A stretch of 64,000 nucleotides of DNA from Pseudomonas koreensis (GCF_012986595.1 NZ_JAAQYM010000005.1:310001-374000); one strand, 5' to 3'. Numbered from the stretch's first letter, positions 42,934 to 52,780 are shown. The notes: generated from the sequence alone by a model not told the origin. Numbers and translations are program-made.

Positions 42934-43331
42934 GTGTCCTGATCAAAAAAGCCGCCGAGCACTGGGAGTTCGTCTCGCCGTTGCTGCGCAAGCCGAAAAA
43001 CGAAGACGATTACGACAGGCTGGTTCAGGCGCTTGATGAGTTGCTCGAGATGACCGGCGTTGACGAGTCCCATCCTCTGATGAGTCTGGTAGATATCATT
43101 GGTGACTGGATTGAAGAGTGGGATCGCACGCATCATCCGGCGCCGAAACCACCAGGTCATGAAGTGTTGGGATATTTGATGCGTGAACATGGTTTGACCC
43201 AGAGCGATTTGCCCGGGGTCGGAACTCAGTCAGTTGTCTCGGAAATCCTGAGCGGCAAGCGGCAGTTGAACTTGCGGCAGGTTCGCTGGTTGGCCGAGTT
43301 TTTCAAGTTACCTGTAGACGTATTCATCTAG
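42930..43331 (+). CDS. higA: HigA-family antitoxin
   Basis: 133-aa antitoxin. An acidic N-terminal half (about 1-75) is likely to bind and neutralise HigB, and a C-terminal HTH of the XRE type (about 76-133: LGYLMREHGLTQSDLPGVGTQSVVSEILSGKRQLNLRQVRWLAEFF) is likely to bind the palindromes upstream. ATG 42930 overlaps the toxin stop and has a GGAAGGAAAGG stretch before it. It is convergent with selO, with only a few bases between the stop codons. Confidence 0.88.
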   Translation: MSVLIKKAAEHWEFVSPLLRKPKNEDDYDRLVQALDELLEMTGVDESHPLMSLVDIIGDWIEEWDRTHHPAPKPPGHEVLGYLMREHGLTQSDLPGVGTQSVVSEILSGKRQLNLRQVRWLAEFFKLPVDVFI

Positions 43332-43337
43332 TGCGCC

Positions 43338-44801
43338 TCAAGACGAACAACTGATCTCCAGATGCTTGCCCCACTCCGGCGGCCGCTCGGCATAACCTTC
43401 CATCCCCGGCTGCTCGTCGAACGGCGTGCTCAGCACCGCATGCAGCTGGCGCACTTCTGAGTAGTCGCCTTGCTCGGCGGCATCGATAGCCTTCTGCGCC
43501 AAGTAGTTGCGCAGGATGTACAGCGGATTGACCGCGTGCATCCGCGCCCGGCGTTGCTGCTGATCGCTGTCGCCATCGCGGGCAACCCGCGCCACGTAAC
43601 GCTCGGCCCAGGCGTCGAAGCCCTTGATGTCGACGAAGTCATCGCGCAATTGGGCGACCGCCTGTTCTGCTGACTTTTCGCCGAGGCGGCGGAAGAACAA
43701 GGTGTAATCGACCCCGCTGTTCTGCATCAATTGCAGCAGGTCTTCGAGCAGTTTCTGGTCGTCATCCTCGGCGGTGGTGAAGCCGAGGCGGCGGCGCATC
43801 AGGTCGAGGTAATGCGCCTGGAACAGTGGCAGGTACAGGCCGAGGGTTTCGCGCAGGGCCTCGACGCTGATGAACGGCGTCAGAGCCTGGGCCAGGGCAC
43901 TGAGGTTCCACTGGCCGATCGGCACCTGGTTGCTGAACGAGTAGCGGCCCTGATCATCGGAGTGGTTGCAGATGAAGTTGGCATCGAAATCGTCGAGGAA
44001 GGCGAACGGGCCGAAATCGAAGGTGATGCCGAGGATCGACATGTTGTCGGTGTTCATCACGCCGTGGCAGAAGCCGTAGGCCTGCCACTTGGCGATCAGT
44101 TCGGCATTGCGCTCGACGATCTCGCGGAACATCGCCAGATACGGTTCCGGTTGCTCCAGACACTCGGGAAAGTGCATCGCCAGTACGTGCTCGCCGAGTT
44201 GCTTCTGCTGCTCGGGACGCTTGGTGTAGTAGAAGTATTCGAAGTGGCCGAAACGGACATGACTCGGCGCCAGGCGCAGTACCATCGCCGCGCGTTCCTG
44301 CTTTTCGCGCCACACCGGGGTGTCGGAGCCGATCACGCAGGCTGCCCGCGAAGACGGAATGTTCAGCGCGTACAAGGCTTCGGAAGCGAGGAATTCACGG
44401 ATCGACGAACGCAGCACCGCACGGCCATCGCCCATGCGTGAAAACGGTGTCTGCCCGGCGCCCTTGAGGTGCAGGTCCCAGTGTTCGCTGGCCTGGTTAT
44501 AGACCTCGCCCAGCAACAGTCCGCGTCCATCGCCCAGTTGTGGCGTGTAGCCGCCGAACTGGTGCCCGGAATAGACCATCGCTCGCGGCTCGGCATCCGC
44601 CCACAGCTTGTGGCCGCCGAACAGTTCCGCAAATTCTTGGGTGTCAGCCGTCGTCGGGTCGAGATCGAGCAAGGCCAGGGCGGCCGGGCTGGCGACGACC
44701 AGACGCGGATTGTCGATCGGCTCGGGCAGCACGTGGGCGGAGAACGCATCGCCCAGGCGGGCGAAGCGATTGTCGAAGGTCAGTTCGTCGAGGGCTTTCA
44801 A
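43338..44801 (-). CDS. selO: Protein adenylyltransferase SelO
   Basis: Pseudokinase-fold enzyme that transfers AMP from ATP to Ser, Thr or Tyr of target proteins; linked to redox control. The 487-aa protein has YSGHQFGGYTPQLGDGRGLLLGE near residue 77, LKGAGQTPFSRMGDGRAVLRSSIREFLASEA, HGVMNTDNMSILGITFDFGPFAFLD and the final CSS: bacterial SelO often ends with a Cys close to the C-terminus. Full length for the family. Formerly called YdiU or UPF0061. Confidence 0.94.
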   Translation of the reverse strand: MKALDELTFDNRFARLGDAFSAHVLPEPIDNPRLVVASPAALALLDLDPTTADTQEFAELFGGHKLWADAEPRAMVYSGHQFGGYTPQLGDGRGLLLGEVYNQASEHWDLHLKGAGQTPFSRMGDGRAVLRSSIREFLASEALYALNIPSSRAACVIGSDTPVWREKQERAAMVLRLAPSHVRFGHFEYFYYTKRPEQQKQLGEHVLAMHFPECLEQPEPYLAMFREIVERNAELIAKWQAYGFCHGVMNTDNMSILGITFDFGPFAFLDDFDANFICNHSDDQGRYSFSNQVPIGQWNLSALAQALTPFISVEALRETLGLYLPLFQAHYLDLMRRRLGFTTAEDDDQKLLEDLLQLMQNSGVDYTLFFRRLGEKSAEQAVAQLRDDFVDIKGFDAWAERYVARVARDGDSDQQQRRARMHAVNPLYILRNYLAQKAIDAAEQGDYSEVRQLHAVLSTPFDEQPGMEGYAERPPEWGKHLEISCSS

Positions 44802-44849
44802 GGGCCGGCTCCAGCAGAATGTCCGAGCATTCTGCTGGGAATAGGCCGG

Positions 44850-47800
44850 TTAGTCGAGTTTGGCTGGCGGCGGCTCTTGCAGCGGCTTTTGCTCCGCGCC
44901 GATCGGGACGATGGTTTTGTTCTCGTCTTCGATGGGCACCAACTTGTATTCCTGACCGTGGAGGTTCTTCAGGTACACCTCCATCTGCCGGAACGAGATG
45001 TTGATGTGCTGCTTCTTGAACTCGCGGTTGATGAAGCGGTTCACTTCGTCGATCACCGGGTTGCGGTCACCGAGGTCACGCACGTGCATGCGCAATTCGT
45101 GATCGAGGGTGCTTTCGCCGAAGTTGAGGAAGTACACGTGCGGCTCGGGTTCTTTCAGAACGCGCGGGTTTTCCCGGGCGGCCTTGAGCAGCAGCTCCTT
45201 GACCAGATCCAGGTCGGAGCCGTAATCCACGCCGAGTTTCAGCGTGACCCGAGTGATGGTATCGGTCAGCGACCAGTTGATCAGTTGCCCGGTGATGAAC
45301 GTCTTGTTCGGGACAATGATGTCCTTGCGGTCGAAGTCGGTGATGGTCGTGGCGCGGATGCGGATCTTGCTCACGGTGCCCGACAGGTTGCCGATGGTGA
45401 TGGTGTCGCCGATCCGTACCGGGCGTTCGAACAGGATCATGATGCCGGAGATGAAGTTCGCAAAAATCTCCTGCATCCCGAAACCGAGACCCACCGACAG
45501 CGCCGCCACCAGCCACTGCAGCTTGTCCCAGCTCACGCCAAGGGTCGACAGGGTGGAGACGAAGCCGACGCCGGCGATCACGTAGGACAGCAGCGTCGTG
45601 GTCGCATAAGCGCTGCCCTGCGCCAGGTTGAGTTTCGACAGCACGAACACTTCCAGCAGACCCGGCAGGTTGCGCGCCAGGGCGAAGGTGATGCCGATGA
45701 TGATCAGTGCGCCGAGCATGTCGCCGATGCTGATCGGCACCATGCTCATGTTGGCGCCGGTGCCGCTGGTGTATTCGTAGAGGGTGATGTTGTCCAGGTA
45801 CGAGAACACCGAAATCAGGTCGGCCCAGACCCAGTACAGCGCGGCGATGAAACCGCCGAGCAGCGCCAGGCGGATCAGGCGCAGAGACTGCTCGTTGACC
45901 TTTTCGATGTCCAGGGTCGGCTCTTCGATCACTGCTTCGCCGTCGCCGGCCTCTTTGGCAGCCTGGCGTTTGGCCAAGGCGCGCTGGTAAGCCAGGCGGC
46001 GTGCAGCCACCGCGAGACCACGGACGAAGGTGGCTTCGATCACCAGCCAGAACATCAGCAGGTAGAGGGTGTTGATCAAGCGGTCGCTGAGTTTCAGCGC
46101 GGTGTAGTAGTAGCCGAAGCACACGGCGACGAACAAGGCGATCGGTAGCAGGGTGAACATCACGCCGACCGCTTTACGGAACAGCGAGGCGTTTTCGTGG
46201 GCCGGGCTGCTGATCAGCAAACGGCTGAGCAGCCATGCCATCAAGGCGTAGCAAATCAATACCACTGGCATGCCGAGTACGTCGTCGGCCAATGCTGCCG
46301 GCTGCAGTTCGGCAACGGCAACCACCGCCACCAGCGCCAAGACCACCAGACCCAGGCGCCGCACCCAGCCTTGAAGGAATTCGACCTGAGGTTTTTCCCA
46401 GCGGAAGTGCAACTCAGCCACACCGCCCGGCGCCAGAATCCGGTAGGCGGTGTAGAACACCAGCCATGCCTGACCCATTTGCAAAAGCGCCGCGCCCATG
46501 TTGGCGTTCTGGCCTCGGGCGTCGATCTGCAAGGCCAGGCCGCACAGGCCCAGACCGAGCGCCACCGGCATCGCCAGCAGAATGTTGATCAGAATCGCCT
46601 GTGGCGTGTGCCACTGGCTGTCGCGCTTGAAGTGGCCGATGTCCTGATGAACCTTGTTGAGCCGCGTGTACAGATTCTTGCGTCGCCACAGCAGGGCGCC
46701 GATCAACAGCGCCAACGGCAGGAACAGCAACGGACGCTGGATCAGACCATCGGTCAGTTCGCTCAGGCTGGAGGCCCACGGCAGCGTATCGATCTGCCGC
46801 TTGAGGCGCTCCGGCACGCCGCGCATCCATTCCATATCCAGCGGCTTGTTACTCGGAATCCAGAACATCTGCTCATCGAGGGTCGCGCGCAGGCTTTGCG
46901 CGGTGCTCAGCAGTTGTTTCTGGTTGAGTTGCAGGGTGATCGATTCGTTGAGCACCGCGCTCAGTTCGCGGTTCAGACGCTCCAGCAGGTCGGCGCGGGT
47001 GTTGGCCAGTTCCATCAGGCTCTTGCGCAGTTGCGGGGTGACTTGTTCCGGTGGCTGAGTCGACAGCAGGTTGTCGACGTAGGTCGCCGGGTTGCTCAGC
47101 AATTCACGCTGCTGGCTGACTTCAAACTGATACAGGCGAATGTCGGCGATCTGGTCCGCCAGATCGCGGTCGACCTTGAGCCGTGGCAGTGCCTGCTTCT
47201 GCTTATAGAGAATCTTCGACAGCAGCAGGCTGCCCTTGAGCACGTTGATCTGCTCGTCGAGGGCCGAGTCGCTCTGGGTCAGAGTGTCGAGTTGCTGTTT
47301 GGTCTGCAGGTTCTGTTGGGTGACCTCGTTGAGGCGGTCGGTGCTTTTGAGCAAGTAGTCGGAGAGCTTGAGGTTGGCCGCGCTTTCAGTGGCGAGCAGG
47401 CTGCTGCCGCCGGCCTTTTGCGCCTCGATCGACTGCTGGGTGACGGTTTCCTGAGACTGCGCCAGACGCTTCTGGTTGATCAGGGTCTGCAGTTCCTGGA
47501 TTTCGCGGTCGAGGCGGTCGGATTTCTCCGAGAGCAGGTCATGCTGACTGTTGCCCAGATCCTGCAACTGGCTGTTGCCGGCCAGTTCCTGACGGCGCAG
47601 CGGGATCAGCGCGTTCAGCGCGGCGAGTTCGGCGTTCAACTGATCACGCTGCTCGGCGCTCACGGTCTTGCCCGCGTCCTTGCCGGACTTGAGGATGTTG
47701 TTGATCTGCTGGATGCGCGTCTGGCTGCTGGAAATCTCCGCCTGCGCGCGCTCGGGGCGGGTCTGGGCGGTGATGATCAGGCTGTTGGCGTCGGCCAGGG

Positions 47801-48203
47801 CTTTTTGCAGATCGCTTTGCTGGGTCGAGCGATCGGTGAGGATCTGCTCCAGCTGCTGAATCGACTCTCTGGGGAAGCGCTGCGCTACTGGCACTATCGC
47901 CGTGGCCTTGAGGCGCGTGAGTTCGCGGGTGTTCTCGATGGTCTGCCGGGGCGCGCTCGCCAGTTGCTGCTTGAGGTCGATCAGTTTCTGATCGTAATCA
48001 CGCCGGTTGTTGAGCTGAGTGAGCGTGGTCTGCAGGACTGTTTGCAGGGCCTTTTTATCGGCATCCGGCAGTTTGCTGTCGGCCAGTTTGTCCAGGCTGG
48101 CCTGCACGGCTTCGCTGGACGGTGGTTCGGCGGCATACAGCGGGCCGACGGAAAGACTCAGGCCCAGCAGGGCCGCGAAAAAGAAAGAGCGCAGGGTAGG
48201 CAT
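44850..48203 (-). CDS. mscK: Large mechanosensitive channel, MscK/KefA type
   Basis: 1117-aa inner-membrane osmotic safety valve. Signal peptide (1-24, cut after LYAA), long periplasmic coiled-coil region rich in Gln/Leu (about 25-470), a series of about 11 membrane segments (480-850), then the MscS-type pore and beta domain: GLGFGMQEIFANFISGIMIL near 890 and GDTITIGNLSGTVSKIRIRATTI. The end is a polar tail. In MscK channels opening also depends on external K+. A K+/H+ antiporter gene follows on the same strand 35 bp upstream. Confidence 0.92.
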   Translation of the reverse strand: MPTLRSFFFAALLGLSLSVGPLYAAEPPSSEAVQASLDKLADSKLPDADKKALQTVLQTTLTQLNNRRDYDQKLIDLKQQLASAPRQTIENTRELTRLKATAIVPVAQRFPRESIQQLEQILTDRSTQQSDLQKALADANSLIITAQTRPERAQAEISSSQTRIQQINNILKSGKDAGKTVSAEQRDQLNAELAALNALIPLRRQELAGNSQLQDLGNSQHDLLSEKSDRLDREIQELQTLINQKRLAQSQETVTQQSIEAQKAGGSSLLATESAANLKLSDYLLKSTDRLNEVTQQNLQTKQQLDTLTQSDSALDEQINVLKGSLLLSKILYKQKQALPRLKVDRDLADQIADIRLYQFEVSQQRELLSNPATYVDNLLSTQPPEQVTPQLRKSLMELANTRADLLERLNRELSAVLNESITLQLNQKQLLSTAQSLRATLDEQMFWIPSNKPLDMEWMRGVPERLKRQIDTLPWASSLSELTDGLIQRPLLFLPLALLIGALLWRRKNLYTRLNKVHQDIGHFKRDSQWHTPQAILINILLAMPVALGLGLCGLALQIDARGQNANMGAALLQMGQAWLVFYTAYRILAPGGVAELHFRWEKPQVEFLQGWVRRLGLVVLALVAVVAVAELQPAALADDVLGMPVVLICYALMAWLLSRLLISSPAHENASLFRKAVGVMFTLLPIALFVAVCFGYYYTALKLSDRLINTLYLLMFWLVIEATFVRGLAVAARRLAYQRALAKRQAAKEAGDGEAVIEEPTLDIEKVNEQSLRLIRLALLGGFIAALYWVWADLISVFSYLDNITLYEYTSGTGANMSMVPISIGDMLGALIIIGITFALARNLPGLLEVFVLSKLNLAQGSAYATTTLLSYVIAGVGFVSTLSTLGVSWDKLQWLVAALSVGLGFGMQEIFANFISGIMILFERPVRIGDTITIGNLSGTVSKIRIRATTITDFDRKDIIVPNKTFITGQLINWSLTDTITRVTLKLGVDYGSDLDLVKELLLKAARENPRVLKEPEPHVYFLNFGESTLDHELRMHVRDLGDRNPVIDEVNRFINREFKKQHINISFRQMEVYLKNLHGQEYKLVPIEDENKTIVPIGAEQKPLQEPPPAKLD

Positions 48204-48237
48204 AGAGACCGGTCAAGCAAGTGATAGTGGACGCAGT

Positions 48238-49980
48238 TTAGAGGAAGAGACCGGGACCCGGGCGACTTCCTTCGGGGAATCTGACGCCCACTTTGCCGAT
48301 CTTGTTCCCGTCCATGACCGCGACTGTCCAGTGGGTGTTGTTCCACTCCACCTGGTCGCCGACGATCGGTGCACCACCGACCTTGTGAGCAATGAACGCG
48401 CCCAGGGTCATGTCCGGATCGATACCTTCGGCCGGCAACCCGTAAAGGGCTGCAACCGCTTTAAGCTGGGCGTCTCCTTCGAGCACGAAGTCGCCGAAGA
48501 AGCGCAGATCCAGACCGCGTTGCGGCGCCTGACTGAACAGTTTGCCGAGGGCTGGCAAGTTGTGTTCATGGCCGATAACACACAGCAAATCATCGACTTC
48601 CAGCACCGTACTACCCGACGGATGGAGCAGTTGCTGACCACGAAACAGCGCGGCGATGCGCGTACCTTCAGGCATTTTCAGCTCACGCAAGGGTGAACCG
48701 ATGCACCATTTCTCGGCGCCGAGCTTGTAAACGAACAGTTCCCACTCGCTGGTGATATGCACTTCCAGCGCGGAACGGGAGATCGGCGCCGGCTCCGGCG
48801 GTACCGTCACCTTCAGCAGCTTGGCGACCCACGGCAGGCTCGTGCCCTGGACCAGCAGCGACACCAGCACGATGAAGAACGCGAGGTTGAAGTACAGCTG
48901 CGCATTCGGCAGCCCGGCCATCAACGGGAACACCGCCAGAATGATCGGTACCGCGCCGCGCAGGCCGACCCAGGAAATAAACGCTTTCTCGCGGCCGTGG
49001 AACGCCTTGAACGGCAGCAGGCCGACCAGCACCGACAGCGGCCGGGCGAACAGAATCATCCACAGCGCCAGACCGAGGGCGGGCAGGGCGATCGGCAGCA
49101 GGTCATGCGGGGTGACCAGCAGGCCCAGCACGAGGAACATGCCGATCTGCGCCAGCCACGCCATGCCATCGAGCATGTGCAGAATGCCGTGACGGCTGCG
49201 CACCGGGCGGTTGCCGATCACCAGGCCGCACAGGTAAACCGCGAGGAAACCGCTGCCGTGCAGGGCGTTGGTCAGGGCGAACACCACCAGGCCGCCGGCG
49301 ATCACCAGAATCGGGTACAGGCCGGCGGCGAGGTTGATCCGGTTGACCAGTTGCAGCATCAGCCAGCCGCCACCCAGACCGATCACACCACCGATACCGA
49401 ACTCGCGTACCAGATGCCCGAGCAGGCTCCAGTGCAGTCCGGTCTGGCCGCTGGCGAGCATATCGATCAGGGTTACAGTGAGGAACACCGCCATCGGGTC
49501 GTTGCTGCCGGATTCGATTTCCAGGCTGGCGGTGACCCGTTCGTTGAGGCCTTTGCCGCCGAGCAGCGAGAACACCGCAGCGGCGTCGGTGGAGCCGACG
49601 ATGGCGCCGATCAACAAGCCCTGGATCAGGTTCAGGTCGAACAGCCACGCCGCCGCCATACCGGTCAGCCCGGTGGTGATCAACACCCCGACGGTCGCCA
49701 GCGACAGCGCCGGCCACAAGGCCACACGGAAACTCGAGACCCGCGTGCGCAAACCGCCGTCGAGCAGGATCACCGCCAGTGCCAGGTTGCCGACCAGATA
49801 GGCCGTCGGATAGTTATCGAAAATGATCCCTCCGCCATCGACCCCGGCGGTCATGCCGACCGCGAGAATGATCACCAGAATGGGGATGCCGAGACGGGAA
49901 GAAAGTGAGCTGACAAGAATGCTCGCACCTACCAGCAACGCGCCGATCAAGAACAGGCTGTTGATGGTCGTCGCATTCAA
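48238..49980 (-). CDS. Potassium/proton antiporter, CvrA/NhaP2 type
   Basis: 580-aa CPA1 antiporter. About 12 membrane segments (residues 1-390) include GAIVGSTDAAAVFSLLGGKGLN and LEIESGSNDPMAVFLTV, the family's Asp-containing ion-binding segments. A TrkA_C domain (about 405-480) and a CorC/HlyC-like transporter-associated domain (about 495-575) follow. NhaP2/CvrA proteins export K+ and help at low osmolarity. The neighbouring mscK gene on the same strand fits a shared role in K+ and turgor control. Confidence 0.9.
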   Translation of the reverse strand: MNATTINSLFLIGALLVGASILVSSLSSRLGIPILVIILAVGMTAGVDGGGIIFDNYPTAYLVGNLALAVILLDGGLRTRVSSFRVALWPALSLATVGVLITTGLTGMAAAWLFDLNLIQGLLIGAIVGSTDAAAVFSLLGGKGLNERVTASLEIESGSNDPMAVFLTVTLIDMLASGQTGLHWSLLGHLVREFGIGGVIGLGGGWLMLQLVNRINLAAGLYPILVIAGGLVVFALTNALHGSGFLAVYLCGLVIGNRPVRSRHGILHMLDGMAWLAQIGMFLVLGLLVTPHDLLPIALPALGLALWMILFARPLSVLVGLLPFKAFHGREKAFISWVGLRGAVPIILAVFPLMAGLPNAQLYFNLAFFIVLVSLLVQGTSLPWVAKLLKVTVPPEPAPISRSALEVHITSEWELFVYKLGAEKWCIGSPLRELKMPEGTRIAALFRGQQLLHPSGSTVLEVDDLLCVIGHEHNLPALGKLFSQAPQRGLDLRFFGDFVLEGDAQLKAVAALYGLPAEGIDPDMTLGAFIAHKVGGAPIVGDQVEWNNTHWTVAVMDGNKIGKVGVRFPEGSRPGPGLFL

Positions 49981-50121
49981 AGGCAGTACTCCAGAAGCGT
50001 AAAGACGGGCACAAACTGACCATGCAGTCTGCGTGCCAGCGATTCTAACCTGTTGAAATGTGATGCTGTCAAAAAGGTTTTTGCAGCGTGCTCGTACAGG
50101 CGGTGCGGCATGTGATGACTG

Positions 50122-50266
50122 TGGTGAGGGAGCTTGCTCCCGCCGGGGTGCGCAGCGCCCCCAAAAATCAGACGCTACGGTTTTTCAGAGCAGACGCAGT
50201 GGCTCGATTGCGACGGCTGCGCCGCCGAGCGGGACGGTGCGACGACTCGACAAGCTCCCTCGCCAC
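50122..50266. repeat. REP pair, family C, with a shortened right arm
   Basis: Left arm TGGTGAGGGAGCTTGCTCCC is complete; the right arm keeps AAGCTCCCTCGCCACA only, its GGGAGC part having diverged. The 317-bp spacer between the antiporter start (49980) and the chemoreceptor stop (50298) holds this repeat and no supported gene. Confidence 0.75.
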
Positions 50267-50297
50267 AGAGCGTTCATTTACTTCAAGGGAAATGTCG

Positions 50298-51923
50298 TTA
50301 CAGGCTGAACCGCCCAACCATGTTGTTCAGATCCAGCGCCAGGCGCGACAGCTCGTTGCTCGCCGCACTGGTCTGATTCGCACCAGTGGCCGACTGCACC
50401 GACAGGTCGCGGATGTTCACCAGGTTGCGATCCACTTCGCGGGCCACTTGCGCCTGCTCTTCAGCAGCGCTGGCGATCACCAGGTTGCGCTCGTTGATCT
50501 CGACGATGGCGGTGTTGATAGTGTCCAGCGACATTCCGGCACCACGGGCGATGTTCAGCGTCGACTCGGCGCGTTCGGTGCTGTTGCGCATCGAATCCAC
50601 GGCGTGTTCGGTACCGCTCTGGATGCTGCCGATCATGCGCTCGATCTCGCTGGTCGACTGCTGGGTGCGATGGGCCAGCGCACGGACCTCGTCGGCCACC
50701 ACGGCAAACCCGCGCCCGGCTTCACCGGCACGGGCCGCTTCGATCGCGGCGTTGAGGGCCAGCAGGTTGGTCTGATCGGCCAGGCCACGAATCACGTCCA
50801 GCACCTTGCCGATGTCGCGGGATTCATTCGCCAGATCACCGATCAGGTTCGCAGTGCTCTGCACATCGGCGCTCATGCGTTCGATGGCGCTGACGGTTTC
50901 CTGCACCAGGTCACGGCCGTCGCCCGCCGAGGTGGTGGCGTTCTTCGAGGCTTCCGAAGTGCTCACCGCATTGCGTGCGACCTCTTCCACGGCGCTGGTC
51001 ATCTCGTTGACCGCGGTGGCAGCCTGTTCGATTTCGTTGTTCTGCTGCGTCAGGCCACGGGCGCTTTCGTCGGTGACACTGTTCAGCTCTTCTGCGGCGG
51101 AAGCCAGTTGCGTGGCCGAACCGGAAATGCGTTGCAAGGTGTCGCGCAGTTTCGATTGCATCTTGGCCATGGCGGCCAGCAGGCGCCCGGCTTCGTCGGT
51201 GCCGTCCACTTGGATCGGCTGGGTCAGGTTGCCTTCGGCAATGGTTTCCGCGGCGTCCAGGGCTTTCGAAATCGGCTTGGTGATGCTGATGGTCAGCAGC
51301 CAGGCGAACAGCAAGGTCAGGCCGGTGGCGATCAGCAACAGCGTCACGACCAGATTGAACGACATCGAGTACTGATTGGCTGCACCCTGATTAGTCTCGG
51401 CAATTTGCTGGGTATTGATCTCTAGCAGTCGCGCCAGGGCTGTGTTCACCGCTTCCGAGTTACTCAGCAAGTCCGAGTTGAGCATCTGCCGCAGTTCATC
51501 GATCTGATTGTTGCGCGACAGGGTTTTCATCCGGTCTTCGAGTTGGCGGTACTGAGCCAAGAGCTGCACGTACTGATCGTAGGCCGCGCGCTCTTGCGGG
51601 CCATCGATCAAAGGTTCGTAGGCGCGTTGGGCGTCGGCGATTTGCCGGTTGCGCAGCTCGAACAGCTCCATGGTTTTTTGCTGCACGTCCGGTTCGCGGT
51701 TGATCAGCAACCGATACGAAAGCACCCGCAGGCGCAGCGTCAGTTGAGTGAATTCATCGACGGACTTGATCGACGGGACACTGGCAGTGGCGATGTCTTC
51801 GCCCGCTGCACGGATTTTGCTCATCTGGTTCAAGGCGAACACGCCGAGAATCAGCATCAGACCGCCGATCAGGGCGAAGCCGGTGAACGCCCGGGGGGCG
51901 ATATTCATATTGCGAAGGGACAT
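50298..51923 (-). CDS. Methyl-accepting chemotaxis protein, four-helix-bundle sensor type
   Basis: 541-aa chemoreceptor. TM1 is at about 12-32 (FTGFALIGGLMLILGVFALN), the periplasmic sensor of about 155 residues is largely helical (4HB_MCP type), TM2 at about 190-210, HAMP (about 212-264), then the signalling domain with the hairpin tip DQTNLLALNAAIEAARAGEAGRGFAVVADEVRALA. Ligand unknown. ATG 51923 (MSLRNMNIAPRAF) fits related receptors; the in-frame ATG at 51953 has no ribosome-binding site. Divergent from the ZapA-like pair. Confidence 0.9.
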   Translation of the reverse strand: MSLRNMNIAPRAFTGFALIGGLMLILGVFALNQMSKIRAAGEDIATASVPSIKSVDEFTQLTLRLRVLSYRLLINREPDVQQKTMELFELRNRQIADAQRAYEPLIDGPQERAAYDQYVQLLAQYRQLEDRMKTLSRNNQIDELRQMLNSDLLSNSEAVNTALARLLEINTQQIAETNQGAANQYSMSFNLVVTLLLIATGLTLLFAWLLTISITKPISKALDAAETIAEGNLTQPIQVDGTDEAGRLLAAMAKMQSKLRDTLQRISGSATQLASAAEELNSVTDESARGLTQQNNEIEQAATAVNEMTSAVEEVARNAVSTSEASKNATTSAGDGRDLVQETVSAIERMSADVQSTANLIGDLANESRDIGKVLDVIRGLADQTNLLALNAAIEAARAGEAGRGFAVVADEVRALAHRTQQSTSEIERMIGSIQSGTEHAVDSMRNSTERAESTLNIARGAGMSLDTINTAIVEINERNLVIASAAEEQAQVAREVDRNLVNIRDLSVQSATGANQTSAASNELSRLALDLNNMVGRFSL

Positions 51924-52201
51924 GGGTGCATACCGAGGAAGGGCCGCATCCATGCGGGCTGAGACTGCTGTATGGATGACTTATCGGTCATACGACTAAA
52001 GTCTTGAGGCGGTGTGCGTATTTGTCGCACAAGGGCTTGGGCGACGAAGTGCAGGAACCAGATCGGCAGATCACAGTCTTTTAAACTCGCGAGAACGGTC
52101 GGCCACCAGGAAAATCAAGGCCTTGCGCCGGTTTAACCCTGGCATCCGCAGTGACTTTTCTTTATCGTACGCGCCCTTTGAAAAACGCCTGGAAGATCAA
52201 A

Positions 52202-52432
52202 ATGTTGGAAGCATCCCTCAGCCAATTGGAACAGCTCGTCAGCGACCTGGTGCAACAGAACCAGACCCTCACGCAAACCAACCAGACCCTGTCCACGGAA
52301 CTGGCCCAGGCCAAGGATGAAAACGAAAGCCTGCAACTGAGCCTGATGGAACAGGAAGAGAAGCACGGCGCCACCGCAGCGCGCATCCAGGCCCTGGTTG
52401 ATCGCGTCAACGCAGGTCCTGTCAGCGCATGA
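52202..52432 (+). CDS. Small coiled-coil protein, TIGR02449-like, partner of ZapA-like gene
   Basis: 76-aa protein that is almost wholly coiled coil (LEASLSQLEQLVSDLVQQNQTLTQTNQTLSTELAQAKDE..), with heptads of Leu and many Gln/Glu. It resembles TIGR02449/ZapB-like proteins found in front of zapA in gamma-proteobacteria. The start is ATG 52202; the open frame upstream to 52151 has no family support. It overlaps the next gene by 4 nt. Likely a structural partner of the division protein that follows. Confidence 0.75.
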   Translation: MLEASLSQLEQLVSDLVQQNQTLTQTNQTLSTELAQAKDENESLQLSLMEQEEKHGATAARIQALVDRVNAGPVSA

Positions 52433-52731
52433 ACCACGGCACCGCAGGGGTAAAAGTCATATCCATTCTCGGGGAGGACTATTCGATCAAGGCACCGGCC
52501 GGGGAAGAACAGACCCTGCTGGACGCCGCACTGATGCTCAAGGCCGCACTGGCCGACACCAAACGCAAATACCCGACACTGATCGGTGACCGCTTGCTGG
52601 TGCTGGCCGCCATGAATCTGTGCTCGCAGCAGATCGAAATGAAGAAACAGCACCAGGAAGAACTCGACCGTTACCAAGAGCAAGTCAGCGCCACGGTCGA
52701 AACCATCGCCAAGACCATCAATCAGGGCTGA
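52429..52731 (+). CDS. ZapA-like cell division protein, probably a second copy
   Basis: 100-aa protein with the ZapA pattern: an N-terminal beta-strand pair (VKVISILGEDYSIKAPAGEEQTLLDAALMLKAAL), LIGDRLLVLAAMNLCSQQ and a C-terminal coiled coil. ZapA binds FtsZ and bundles its filaments. In Pseudomonas the usual zapA is followed by the 6S RNA and a 5-formyltetrahydrofolate cyclo-ligase gene; here a chemoreceptor follows and no 6S RNA is seen. The sequence also differs from the canonical protein as I recall it, so it is probably a paralogue. Confidence 0.78.
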   Translation: MNHGTAGVKVISILGEDYSIKAPAGEEQTLLDAALMLKAALADTKRKYPTLIGDRLLVLAAMNLCSQQIEMKKQHQEELDRYQEQVSATVETIAKTINQG

Positions 52732-52770
52732 TGGAGTTGCGCACAACCAAAGAATAGATTGTTGATTGGG

Positions 52771-52780
52771 TTGTATACAA
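52771..52780. promoter_or_regulatory. Palindrome TTGTATACAA upstream of a chemoreceptor gene
   Basis: Perfect 10-bp palindrome 50 bp before the start of the chemoreceptor. It fits the TNGTNNACNA-like half-site pattern bound by GntR regulators of the FadR/VanR group. TACAAT inside it could also be a -10 box, in which case a repressor would cover the promoter; no good -35 was found. Confidence 0.4.
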
